A program made the position numbers and the translations under genes. Under the pieces are notes generated by a model that was not told the origin of the DNA, made no database searches, and was given only the letters and a program-made list of their open reading frames with translations. Source: Oleidesulfovibrio sp047973035 (lineage in GTDB: Bacteria; Desulfobacterota; Desulfovibrionia; Desulfovibrionales; Desulfovibrionaceae). Taken from it: a DNA stretch of 64,000 bases. The DNA lies in the NCBI RefSeq assembly GCF_047973035.1, contig NZ_JBKEBF010000024.1:1-64000 (forward strand), read 5' to 3'. Shown here in pieces: positions 24,710 to 32,306 of the stretch (positions are counted from its first letter, which is position 1; the number at the start of each line of letters is the position of its first letter).

Positions 24710-25643
24710 GTGGTATCGTGAGGTTCTTGAGCTTGAGCCAAGCTCTAAAGTTTTTTTTCCTCTGGCTCGTCTCTTCTCTGATAACGGTCAGTTTGCCGAA
24801 GCTGTAGAAACTCTGCGGCAAGGGCTGGATCGGCATCCCGAGCACCTTGAAGCGCGGATGCTTCTGATTGAATGCCTTGATAGTCTCGGGCGTGAGCTTG
24901 AAGCAGATGATGAGGCCGAAGCTCTCAGTGAGCGGCTTCGCAAATATCCTCAGTTCTGGCAGGCTTGGGGCCGGTCAATGGCTTCGCGTCCTGATTCCAG
25001 AGATGCCTCGCTTGCTCTGGATTTTCTTGCAGCATCATTTGGCGATTCGCCTGTTTCCTGGGCCGCAGTTATCGAGCAAGGCTTGCGCTCGCTTTCTGCT
25101 GACGGTTGTAATGCTTCAGCCGAAAGTAAAACAGGTGGTTTTGCCTCGCCTGCGATGTCTGTATCTGCTCAGGATATAGAAAGTGTTGCCGCGGCTGCTG
25201 TCACAACTGAAGCGCAGGCCGGAATTTCCTCTGATGAAGCGAGTGACTTTATTTTTGAAGAGCCAGAATCTTCTGCTGCTGAACAGGTAGCGGATGTCTC
25301 TGGTTTTTCTGTTTCAGAGAATGCAGCAGAGCAGGGCAATGATGACTTTGATGTAGAAGATGACGAACCATTGTCCCTTCGTACCCGCTCCATGGCTGAC
25401 GTGCTCGCACAGCAGGGAGATATTAAAGGTGCCATGGAGATTCTTGATGAACTTTTGGCCGGAACCATGGATAGTGAAGTCCGGCGAGATATTCTGGCAA
25501 GAAAAGAGTCTCTTACCTTAATAGGTTCGGCCAGCACTTCGTCAAAAGACGCACAGGCCGAACAGCCCCTGCATTCTAAACATAAGTTGTTGACCATGCT
25601 TGAAAGCCTTGCCGAGCGCCTTGAGGCGCGGGCCGCAGGGTAG
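24693..25643 (+). CDS. Tetratricopeptide-repeat protein
   Basis: A 316-residue cytoplasmic-looking protein. Residues 1-95 hold two to three TPR-like helical pairs (YREVLELEPSSKVFFPLARL; AVETLRQGLDRHPEHLEARM). A long acidic, Ala/Ser/Glu-rich low-complexity linker (about 145-225) follows, then another helical pair with MADVLAQQGDIKGAMEILDE. TPR proteins act as adaptors, and the partner is unknown. It overlaps the end of the FtsB-like gene, with a ribosome binding site inside it (CAGGAG). A cell-division or envelope role is plausible from context only. Confidence 0.82.
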   Translation: MNEKIKWYREVLELEPSSKVFFPLARLFSDNGQFAEAVETLRQGLDRHPEHLEARMLLIECLDSLGRELEADDEAEALSERLRKYPQFWQAWGRSMASRPDSRDASLALDFLAASFGDSPVSWAAVIEQGLRSLSADGCNASAESKTGGFASPAMSVSAQDIESVAAAAVTTEAQAGISSDEASDFIFEEPESSAAEQVADVSGFSVSENAAEQGNDDFDVEDDEPLSLRTRSMADVLAQQGDIKGAMEILDELLAGTMDSEVRRDILARKESLTLIGSASTSSKDAQAEQPLHSKHKLLTMLESLAERLEARAAG

Positions 25644-25688
25644 CATTTCTTTATTCCGACCTATCTACTTTCTAAGCAGGAGAATAAC

Positions 25689-26960
25689 GTGACTCGCTTT
25701 ACGCGAATCCTCATTTTTATTGCCTTTGCAATCATTCTTTCCGGATGCAAGCAAGATGCTAAAAACTACTGGAAAGATACGCGTAAGCTGTATCGTGAAT
25801 ACGTAAACACACCTGCAACTCTTGATAACAATGAAGAGTTGGATGTGATGCTTGTGGAATCAAAAATTGCCACAGTTTTTACTAGTATGGACGAGCAGCT
25901 TGAGCAGATGCGTCGTGTGCTGGATAATCAGGACACGTTTCCCAGCGATGAGTGGATTGCGGGGTTTCTTGAACGTTTTCCGTGGGTGAGCGGTGTGGCT
26001 GTAGTAGACACTGACGGAACTGTGTTGCTCCAGCAACCTCAGCTTGCCATTAAGCCTTATAACTACAACCCGCTGCTTGAAGCTTCCTCTGATACACCTG
26101 TTCATGTCATGCGGGGCTACGCTGAAGCTAACCCTCTGGGTCCAGAGTTTTATCTGGCCAACCCGATGGTTGCCGGCCGTGATATATCGGCCTTGCTTAT
26201 TGCCCACTTTGATGTGCGGAACCTGCTGGCTTTCTGCCCCAGCCCCGGTGATATTGTTGTCCTTTCCCGTACAGATATGCTTTGGCCCGGTAAGTATGTT
26301 TACGACAAGACTCCGCTGGCCGGAGTTGACTGGGCTGAAAAGTTGAAGACTGATGTCATGGGCGAAGTAGAAGACGACCGTGGCAGCTTCCTGTGGATTG
26401 CCCGTTACCTTGGAGGCATTCCGATTGTTTACGCCGCTTCGGTTGATCAGTACCCTGAAGATCCGGCAAATCTTGCGGGGCTGGCAGCCTGGTTTGAAAC
26501 CAGAGAAGCTTTACGTAATGCTCCGGCTATGGAAGAAACTGAGGTTGACCCCGTAGCGCTTGCAGCTAGAGGCGAGATTCATGAAGACGTAGTTGTGGAA
26601 TCAGAGCCGGTGTCTTCCGGTAATGCTCCGGAGCGGGTAACCCCCGGACTACATGACCAACCCACCGCGGCTCCTGCCACTGATGATTTTGTATACTCCG
26701 TGCAGATTGGCGCGTTTATTAACGAAGGTTACGCGAAAGATCGCGTAGAATTACTGCGTAAAGCAGGTTTTGAGCCTTGCACAATGAAGCTGTACGACAA
26801 AGACGGGCAGCTTTGGAATATTGTGCAGATTGGCGATTACCGTACCTCCACCGATGCGTGGAAGAGAGTGCGGGAATTTATAAATGCTGACACAGGTTTT
26901 GACTATAATATAGAATTCCTTGATGCCGGTGTTGTAAGCCGACGCAAGCAATGTCCTTAA
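25689..26960 (+). CDS. Lipoprotein with C-terminal SPOR domain
   Basis: A 423-residue lipoprotein. The signal peptide ends in the lipobox LSGC (Cys about residue 20), so it is anchored in the envelope. Residues 60-270 look like a periplasmic sensor-type fold of the PAS/Cache kind (WVSGVAVVDTDGTVLLQQP; DIVVLSRTDMLWPGKYVYD). Residues 334-420 form a SPOR domain (YSVQIGAFINEGYAKDRVE ... LWNIVQIGDYRT), which binds denuded peptidoglycan glycans at the septum. The start is GTG 25689 with AGGAG eight bases upstream. The pairing of a Cache-like domain with SPOR is unusual. It follows the TPR and FtsB-like genes, in keeping with a septal location. Confidence 0.82.
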   Translation: MTRFTRILIFIAFAIILSGCKQDAKNYWKDTRKLYREYVNTPATLDNNEELDVMLVESKIATVFTSMDEQLEQMRRVLDNQDTFPSDEWIAGFLERFPWVSGVAVVDTDGTVLLQQPQLAIKPYNYNPLLEASSDTPVHVMRGYAEANPLGPEFYLANPMVAGRDISALLIAHFDVRNLLAFCPSPGDIVVLSRTDMLWPGKYVYDKTPLAGVDWAEKLKTDVMGEVEDDRGSFLWIARYLGGIPIVYAASVDQYPEDPANLAGLAAWFETREALRNAPAMEETEVDPVALAARGEIHEDVVVESEPVSSGNAPERVTPGLHDQPTAAPATDDFVYSVQIGAFINEGYAKDRVELLRKAGFEPCTMKLYDKDGQLWNIVQIGDYRTSTDAWKRVREFINADTGFDYNIEFLDAGVVSRRKQCP

Positions 26961-26986
26961 ATCTGCCGGACCGACAAGGAGATTCC

Positions 26987-28003
26987 ATGAGACAGGTTAC
27001 TGTTACTGAACACTTGCTGTTGCATCAGGCCAAATCGCCTGCAGCAACCGGCCAGTTTACAGCGCTGCTATACGACTTGATTCTGGCAGCTAAGATTATT
27101 TCAAAAAGCGTTAATAAAGCAGGTCTGCTGGATGTTCTGGGGGGCACCGGCCAGGTTAACGTGCAGGGCGAACAGGTTCAGAAGCTGGATGAATTCGCTA
27201 ACCGTGTTCTCATCCACCGTATGGAGCGCACGGGCGTGCTGTGCGCTATGGCTTCCGAAGAAAACGCAGACCTTATCCGCGTACCGGAAAAATTTGGTGC
27301 CGGTGACTATATTTTGATTTTTGACCCGCTTGATGGTTCGTCTAATATTGATGTGAATATCAATGTGGGAACCATTTTCTCTATTTTGCGCAGAAAATCC
27401 GATAGTTCTTCTGCCAGAGACGTTACTCTCGGGGATGTTTTGCAAAGTGGAGTAGAACAGGTTGCTGCTGGCTATTTCCTCTATGGACCTTCCACTATGC
27501 TGGTGTATTCTTCCGGTCAGGGTGTGCACGGTTTTACTCTTGACCCCAGTGTGGGTGAGTTTCTGCTGTCGCATCCGGATATCCGCTTCCCAGATCAAGG
27601 CAAAGTATACTCGGTGAACGAGTCATACTGGCATTACTGGGATGAGCCTACGCGTGAAGTTATGCGCTATTTCAAAGGTACGGAAAATCCTCTGGGTAAG
27701 CCGTACTCGTTACGCTATGTCGGTTCGCTTGTTGCTGATTTCCATCGTAACCTGTTCTATGGTGGTATTTTTATGTACCCCATGGATTACCGCCTGCCGG
27801 ATAAGCCGCAGGGTAAACTGCGCCTGATGTGCGAAGCTTCTCCGCTTGCCTTCCTTGCCGAGCAGGCTGGGGGCAAAGCTACTGATGGTCAGCGTCGCAT
27901 TCTGGATATTACGCCGTCGGAGCTTCACGAACGTGTACCGCTTTTTATCGGCTCCCGAAGTGACGTGGAAATGGTTGAGAAAATCTATAGTCAGCATAAG
28001 TAG
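26987..28003 (+). CDS. fbp: Fructose-1,6-bisphosphatase, class I
   Basis: A 338-residue gluconeogenic enzyme that hydrolyses fructose 1,6-bisphosphate to fructose 6-phosphate with Mg2+. Signatures: VLGGTGQVNVQGEQVQKLDE, ASEENAD, the metal-binding FDPLDGSSNIDVNINVGTIF near residue 110, and YVGSLVADFHRNLFYGGIF near residue 245. AAGGAG lies five bases before ATG 26987, which begins MRQVTVTEHLL as expected for the family. With pyruvate carboxylase and the PEP-synthase-like enzyme in the same window it completes much of a gluconeogenic route. Confidence 0.95.
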   Translation: MRQVTVTEHLLLHQAKSPAATGQFTALLYDLILAAKIISKSVNKAGLLDVLGGTGQVNVQGEQVQKLDEFANRVLIHRMERTGVLCAMASEENADLIRVPEKFGAGDYILIFDPLDGSSNIDVNINVGTIFSILRRKSDSSSARDVTLGDVLQSGVEQVAAGYFLYGPSTMLVYSSGQGVHGFTLDPSVGEFLLSHPDIRFPDQGKVYSVNESYWHYWDEPTREVMRYFKGTENPLGKPYSLRYVGSLVADFHRNLFYGGIFMYPMDYRLPDKPQGKLRLMCEASPLAFLAEQAGGKATDGQRRILDITPSELHERVPLFIGSRSDVEMVEKIYSQHK

Positions 28004-28085
28004 CTGGCTTTGACATGGTGTTATTATGCCGGCTGTCCTGCCTGCGGGGCTGCCGGCTTCATTTCTTTATTGTGATGTACTGCGC

Positions 28086-29192
28086 ATGCGATGTTTAGGA
28101 ATTGAAACAAGCTGTGACGAAACGGCGCTTGCCATTGTAGAAAACGGCAAGCTGGTTGATGCGGTGATGACTACGCAAGCAGAGGTGCATGCGCTGTTTG
28201 GCGGGGTTGTGCCTGAGCTTGCATCAAGAGAACATTATCGACTGATCGCCAGAATGTTCGACGCGTTAATGGAGCGTTGTAACTTGTCGTATCAGGATAT
28301 TGATGTTGTTTCCGTTGCCAGAGGCCCCGGTTTGCTGGGCAGTCTTCTGGTGGGAGTCGGGTTTGCAAAGGGCCTTGTCCTGGCCGGTGGTCAGCGTTTG
28401 ATCGGTGTTAACCATCTGCATGCCCACTTGCTTGCAGCAGGGCTTGAGCAGAAGTTGCAATTTCCCGCACTGGGCTTGTTGGTTTCCGGTGGGCATACGC
28501 ATTTGTACCTTGTTGAGTCACCTCGTGAATTTCGCCTTATCGGCCGTACGCTGGATGATGCAGCGGGTGAAGCCTTTGACAAGGTGGCAAAGATGCTTAA
28601 TCTTCCATATCCTGGGGGGCGCTTTATTGATGTCCTCGGAAATATGGTTGAACCTGATGCAAAGATGTTTCCCAGACCGTATGTTGATAACGACAATCTT
28701 GACTTCAGCTTCAGTGGGTTGAAAACAGCGGTCGGTAGCTGGTTGAACTCGCATCCTTCCGTTGCCTTACAGTTCCCCTTGGCAGAAGAACAGGCAGACT
28801 CTCTTTTATGCGAGAGAAGATTGCCCGAGAATGTTGCAGAAGACCTGCCGCTGGTCTGTGCTTCTTTTAATGCTGCAGTGGCCGATACTTTGTATATAAA
28901 GACAAAGAGGGCCTTGGGGCAGTTGCGGAGTGAAGGCTGTGAGGTCCGGTCGGTTATCGTGGCTGGTGGCGTCGCCGCCAACAGCCGTATACGAAGTTCC
29001 ATAGCCGGACTGGCTGATGAGGCCGGACTGGTGTTGCACTTGCCGTCGTTTGGGTTGTGTACCGATAACGGGGCGATGATTGCCTATACTGGCTGGCTTC
29101 TGGCTGTTCAGGGCTTGTGTCATGGGCTGGACTTAGAAACAATGCCCCGCGGACGTGTGATTCCGGATGATTACCGGATGTATTCTTTTTAA
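28086..29192 (+). CDS. tsaD: tRNA N6-adenosine threonylcarbamoyltransferase
   Basis: A 368-residue metalloprotein that transfers the threonylcarbamoyl group to A37 of ANN-decoding tRNAs, acting with TsaB, TsaC and TsaE. The family start CLGIETSCDETALAIVENG is clear, metal-binding histidines are in NHLHAHLLAAG near residue 110, LVSGGHTHLYLVES is the nucleotide loop, and CTDNGAMIAYTG lies near the end. An inserted stretch near residues 225-260 (AEEQADSLLCERRLPENV) makes it slightly longer than E. coli TsaD. The start is ATG 28086 by homology; there is no strong ribosome binding site. tsaE of the same pathway lies at 50377-50883. Confidence 0.93.
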   Translation: MRCLGIETSCDETALAIVENGKLVDAVMTTQAEVHALFGGVVPELASREHYRLIARMFDALMERCNLSYQDIDVVSVARGPGLLGSLLVGVGFAKGLVLAGGQRLIGVNHLHAHLLAAGLEQKLQFPALGLLVSGGHTHLYLVESPREFRLIGRTLDDAAGEAFDKVAKMLNLPYPGGRFIDVLGNMVEPDAKMFPRPYVDNDNLDFSFSGLKTAVGSWLNSHPSVALQFPLAEEQADSLLCERRLPENVAEDLPLVCASFNAAVADTLYIKTKRALGQLRSEGCEVRSVIVAGGVAANSRIRSSIAGLADEAGLVLHLPSFGLCTDNGAMIAYTGWLLAVQGLCHGLDLETMPRGRVIPDDYRMYSF

Positions 29193-29216
29193 ACCTTAAA
29201 GTTGTCTCTCGTTTAC

Positions 29217-29245
29217 TTGACAGTATTCGAGAGCGCTAATATCTC
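29217..29245 (+). promoter_or_regulatory. Putative promoter of trxA-trxB-bamD
   Basis: A consensus TTGACA (29217-29222) stands about 120 bases before trxA. The -10 is less certain: TAATAT begins after 14 bases and TATCTC after 17. The long leader contains a small AGCGGG / CCCGCT stem (29297-29320). Confidence 0.4.
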
Positions 29246-29344
29246 TAGTTGAATTGGCTTGCGACTCAAATGAGAGAGTTGCACTCTTAGCTATCAAGCG
29301 GGAGGCTTGTTTCGCCCGCTAAACGTTATTAAAAGGAGCTTCCC

Positions 29345-29668
29345 ATGGCTGTGCAGGTTACCGATAGCAATTTCGAAGCTGAAGTGCTCAAGTCTGAACT
29401 CCCCACCCTTATCGATTTCTGGGCTCCCTGGTGCGGACCCTGTCGTGCAATGGGCCCTGTCATTGATGAACTGGCAGCCGAATTCGCCGGCAAGGTGAAC
29501 ATCGTTAAGATGAACGTGGATGAAAACCCCGCGACCCCCAGCAAGTATGGTATCCGCGCTATCCCCACTCTTATTCTGTTTAAGGACGGCGAAGTTGTGG
29601 AACAGATCACAGGTGCTGTTTCCAAAAGCAGCATTAAGGATATGATCACCCAGAAGGCTCTCGGGTAA
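29345..29668 (+). CDS. trxA: Thioredoxin
   Basis: A 107-residue thioredoxin with the active site WCGPC (about residues 31-35) in the usual DFWAPWCGPCRAMGP context, the cis-proline IPTLILF near residue 75, and the full fold length. It reduces protein disulfides in the cytoplasm. AAGGAG lies eight bases before ATG 29345. The stop overlaps the trxB start (TAATG), so the reductase is translated in a coupled way. Confidence 0.96.
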   Translation: MAVQVTDSNFEAEVLKSELPTLIDFWAPWCGPCRAMGPVIDELAAEFAGKVNIVKMNVDENPATPSKYGIRAIPTLILFKDGEVVEQITGAVSKSSIKDMITQKALG

Positions 29669-30591
29669 TGAAGCTCTACGACGCCATTGTTATTGGAGGG
29701 GGGCCGGCAGGAATAACGGCCGCCCTTTATCTTCTCCGTTCCGGTGTGACTGTTGCGTGGTGCGAAAAACTTTCGCCCGGCGGCCAGATGCTGATGACCG
29801 AAGAGATTGAGAACTATCCCGGATTTCCCAAGGGGCTGAAGGGGTATGAACTGGTTGATCTTTTTGCAGCACACCTCGACGGATGGTCTTTTGACAAGTA
29901 TACGGACGAAGTTGCTGAAATTGTACCTGAAAAAGGACGCAATCGTGTACGTATCGGGGATGAGTGGATAGAAGGTAAAGCCATCATCATCAGCTCTGGA
30001 GCACGCTACAAAAAGCTTGGCCTGCCTAACGAAGAACGTCTTACCGGAAAGGGCATTTCCTATTGTGCTCTTTGTGACGGTAACTTTTTCAGAGGGCTTG
30101 AGGTCGGTGTAGTGGGGGGCGGCAACTCTGCATTGGAAGAGTCTCTGTATCTTTCCAAGCTGGTTGGCAAATTGCATCTTATCCACAGGCGTGATGATTT
30201 CCGCGCCATGAAGTGCTATCAGGATAAAGTTTGTGTCATGCCTGACATTGACGTTATCCGTAGTACGGTCGTGAAAAAAATCCACGGTGAAGACTCACTC
30301 GAAGGCGTTACTCTGCTGAATCGTAAGACAGGTGAGGAGCGTTTTCTCAAACTTGATGGACTGTTCATCTTTATCGGCTTTGAGCCTGTTTCAGGCTTCC
30401 TGCCTGAAGATATGAAAGTTGATGAACAGGGTTTCATCATTACAGATGCAGAGATGGCAACCAGTATCCCCGGTATTTTTGCTGCCGGTGATATCCGTTC
30501 CAAGCTGTGCCGTCAGGTGACCACTGCTGTGGGCGATGGCGCTACAGCGGCAAACTCTGCATTCCTGTATCTGGAACAACTTGATGCGTAG
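29668..30591 (+). CDS. trxB: Thioredoxin reductase
   Basis: A 307-residue flavoprotein that reduces thioredoxin with NAD(P)H. FAD motif IGGGPAGITAALYLL at the N-terminus; redox pair in SYCALCDGNFF near residue 132 (CALC in place of the common CATC); second nucleotide motif VVGGGNSALEESLYL near residue 149; C-terminal FAD segment IFAAGDIRSKLCRQV. In the NADP-binding region HRRDDFRAMK keeps a basic pair, compatible with NADPH. It overlaps trxA by one base and bamD by eight bases. Confidence 0.95.
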   Translation: MKLYDAIVIGGGPAGITAALYLLRSGVTVAWCEKLSPGGQMLMTEEIENYPGFPKGLKGYELVDLFAAHLDGWSFDKYTDEVAEIVPEKGRNRVRIGDEWIEGKAIIISSGARYKKLGLPNEERLTGKGISYCALCDGNFFRGLEVGVVGGGNSALEESLYLSKLVGKLHLIHRRDDFRAMKCYQDKVCVMPDIDVIRSTVVKKIHGEDSLEGVTLLNRKTGEERFLKLDGLFIFIGFEPVSGFLPEDMKVDEQGFIITDAEMATSIPGIFAAGDIRSKLCRQVTTAVGDGATAANSAFLYLEQLDA

Positions 30592-31315
30592 ATCTGTTGT
30601 GCGCTTTCTGGCGATGCTGCCGCTGCTGGCAATGCTTTCCGGCTGCGGTCTCATCGACTACTTTTTTTTGCCTCCGCCGGAAGACACGGCGCAGGAGCTT
30701 TTTGAGTCCGGTAACGACGCCATGCGTGAAAAGGACTATGCTTCGGCTACAAATTATTTTTCAAAGCTGAAAGACAACTTCCCGTTCAGTCCTTATGCCA
30801 TTGAGGCAGAGCTGTCCTTGGGGGATGCCTACTTTCTGGATGAAGAGTATTTGCTGGCGTCAGAGGCATATAAGGAATTTGAAATGCTGCACCCAAGGCA
30901 CAGCGCAATTCCTTATGTTCTTTTCCAGATCGGTAACGCCAACTTGAAAAGTTTCGTTTCCATCGACAGGCCTCAAACAAATGTTGCTGAAGCGTATGAA
31001 TACTTCAGCCGTGTTCGAGAGTCCTATCCCGGTAGCGAGTATGCAAAAAAGTCTGAAGAACTGCTTGGGCAGTGCCGCAGGCTGATGGCGGAACATGAGC
31101 TTTTTGTTGCAGATTTTTATTGGCGTACAGAGCGTTTTATGTCTGCTGCTTTTCGCTATAAATACGTGGCGGAAGAGTTCTCTGACGTTGAAGATTTGCA
31201 GAAATATGCAATTGAAAAAAGCCGGATAGCCTATCTGCGGGCTACTGCGGAGCACGCCCAGACTGACAGGGCAAAGCTCCACGGGTCATGGAAAGAATGG
31301 TTTGAATGGTTATAA
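30584..31315 (+). CDS. bamD: Outer membrane assembly lipoprotein BamD
   Basis: A 243-residue lipoprotein of the BAM complex that inserts beta-barrel proteins into the outer membrane. The signal peptide (RFLAMLPLLAMLSGCG) ends at a lipobox with Cys about residue 19. Five TPR-like repeats follow, starting ELFESGNDAMREKDYASATN and YAIEAELSLGDAYFLDEEY. The start ATG 30584 overlaps the end of trxB by eight bases. The presence of BamD confirms a Gram-negative (diderm) envelope. A strong terminator follows. Confidence 0.9.
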   Translation: MRRSVVRFLAMLPLLAMLSGCGLIDYFFLPPPEDTAQELFESGNDAMREKDYASATNYFSKLKDNFPFSPYAIEAELSLGDAYFLDEEYLLASEAYKEFEMLHPRHSAIPYVLFQIGNANLKSFVSIDRPQTNVAEAYEYFSRVRESYPGSEYAKKSEELLGQCRRLMAEHELFVADFYWRTERFMSAAFRYKYVAEEFSDVEDLQKYAIEKSRIAYLRATAEHAQTDRAKLHGSWKEWFEWL

Positions 31316-31323
31316 ATAAGACA

Positions 31324-31350
31324 AAAAGGCGGCTCCGGCCGCCTTTTTTT
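31324..31350 (+). terminator. Rho-independent terminator after bamD
   Basis: Stem GGCGGC / GCCGCC (31328-31333 with 31338-31343), flanked by A5 and T7, eight bases past the stop codon. Confidence 0.92.
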
Positions 31351-31384
31351 ATCTATTTAACCGCCTTGAACTCCCTCCCGTGTC

Positions 31385-31413
31385 TTTCAAGTTCCCGTTG
31401 CTTACTGTATAGT
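31385..31413 (+). promoter_or_regulatory. Putative promoter of the HisD-like gene
   Basis: TATAGT (31408-31413) lies 53 bases before the chosen ATG; a weak TTTCAA stands 17 bases upstream of it (31385-31390). Confidence 0.35.
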
Positions 31414-31465
31414 ATGCAGGAAATTTCTTTTTATCTGTAAAATTGATCAGTTGTGCAGGGTTGAT

Positions 31466-32254
31466 ATGGCTGATGACTTCTTCCCCGAATGGCTTTATTC
31501 CCGCCAGATTGATGATGATCAGTTTGGGGCTGCGTATAACAATGTGTCTGACTTTCACAGGTCTTGTCTGAAAACAAACATTGCTCGGCATCAGGCTTTG
31601 TACGGCTTTCCTGACGTTACTTCTGTTTTAGAAAAAAAAGTTCTGGCGCAAGGCGGTTCTGTCGAAATACAGGTCAGGCCTCTCGATTGGTGTGTTTTTG
31701 TTCTTGCAAAGGGATATGCTTCCGCCCCTCGGTTTCTGGCAGTGCTTATGCCTGCGCTTTTTTCCGGTGTGCAGGCTGTCGCAGTTGTGCAGTGCGGTTC
31801 GGAATCTGTTGAAGGCACCATTCTTACTGCCTGTGAGCTTGCGGGTGTAGAGACCGTGGTTGCTCTTTCTGAGCAGCAGTTGATTACTCTTGTGCAGGAT
31901 TGTTCAGTTAAAGGGCACGGTGCCGTGCTGACTCTGGGCACAGGTGTATTATCAGGTCTGAACACTACTTCTGCTTCTCAACGCACTTTGAAGTGCTGGA
32001 GCGAGCCTGTATACCATACTGTCTTTGCAGACAAAGATGCTGATCTGAATCTGCTTAGCTGGGCGCATCCGGATATGGAGCTTATTTGCTCCGCGGCAAG
32101 TGTGAAAGGTCGCCTGCTGGCGACGTGTGCAGCGTCTGCAGATACTTTTCCTGATGTTCCAGTCCGCTTGGGAGCCGGACAGGAAGCTCTTTTTTGTTGG
32201 CCTGGCTTGCAGAAAGATTTTTTCCTTGCTCGATCAGTCGCTTTTCTGGCCTGA
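31466..32254 (+). CDS. Histidinol-dehydrogenase-like half protein, function unknown
   Basis: A 262-residue soluble protein without an obvious annotated family. Residues 60-150 align by eye with the first Rossmann-like domain of histidinol dehydrogenase. The segment QVRPLDWCVFVLAKG matches the HisD region RPIERVGLYIPGG, followed by SAPRFLAVLMPALFSGV and TACELAGVETVVAL at the expected spacing. The second half of HisD, which carries the catalytic Glu/His pair and zinc ligands, has no counterpart; the protein ends after a short alanine-rich tail. It is therefore unlikely to oxidise histidinol. The start is ATG 31466 with AGGG seven bases upstream. It precedes the EF-G gene by 52 bases. Either a diverged HisD-fold protein with a new role or a remnant under decay; the intact 262-codon frame favours the first. 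Confidence 0.65.
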   Translation: MADDFFPEWLYSRQIDDDQFGAAYNNVSDFHRSCLKTNIARHQALYGFPDVTSVLEKKVLAQGGSVEIQVRPLDWCVFVLAKGYASAPRFLAVLMPALFSGVQAVAVVQCGSESVEGTILTACELAGVETVVALSEQQLITLVQDCSVKGHGAVLTLGTGVLSGLNTTSASQRTLKCWSEPVYHTVFADKDADLNLLSWAHPDMELICSAASVKGRLLATCAASADTFPDVPVRLGAGQEALFCWPGLQKDFFLARSVAFLA

Positions 32255-32264
32255 TATATTGATT

Positions 32265-32292
32265 TTGCCTTGCGCGGTTCAACCCTTATAAT
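32265..32292 (+). promoter_or_regulatory. Putative sigma-70 promoter of the EF-G gene
   Basis: TTGCCT (32265-32270), 16 bases, then perfect TATAAT (32287-32292). The start codon at 32307 is only 14 bases from the -10 end, so the transcript would have a very short leader or none. Confidence 0.45.
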
Positions 32293-32306
32293 TCGGCAGG
32301 CTGTTT

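Noticed and set aside
29231..29290. Possible CIRCE (HrcA) element before trxA
   Set aside because: Only one half resembles GAGTGCTAA (as GAGCGCTAA); the matching TTAGCACTC half at nine-base spacing is absent.
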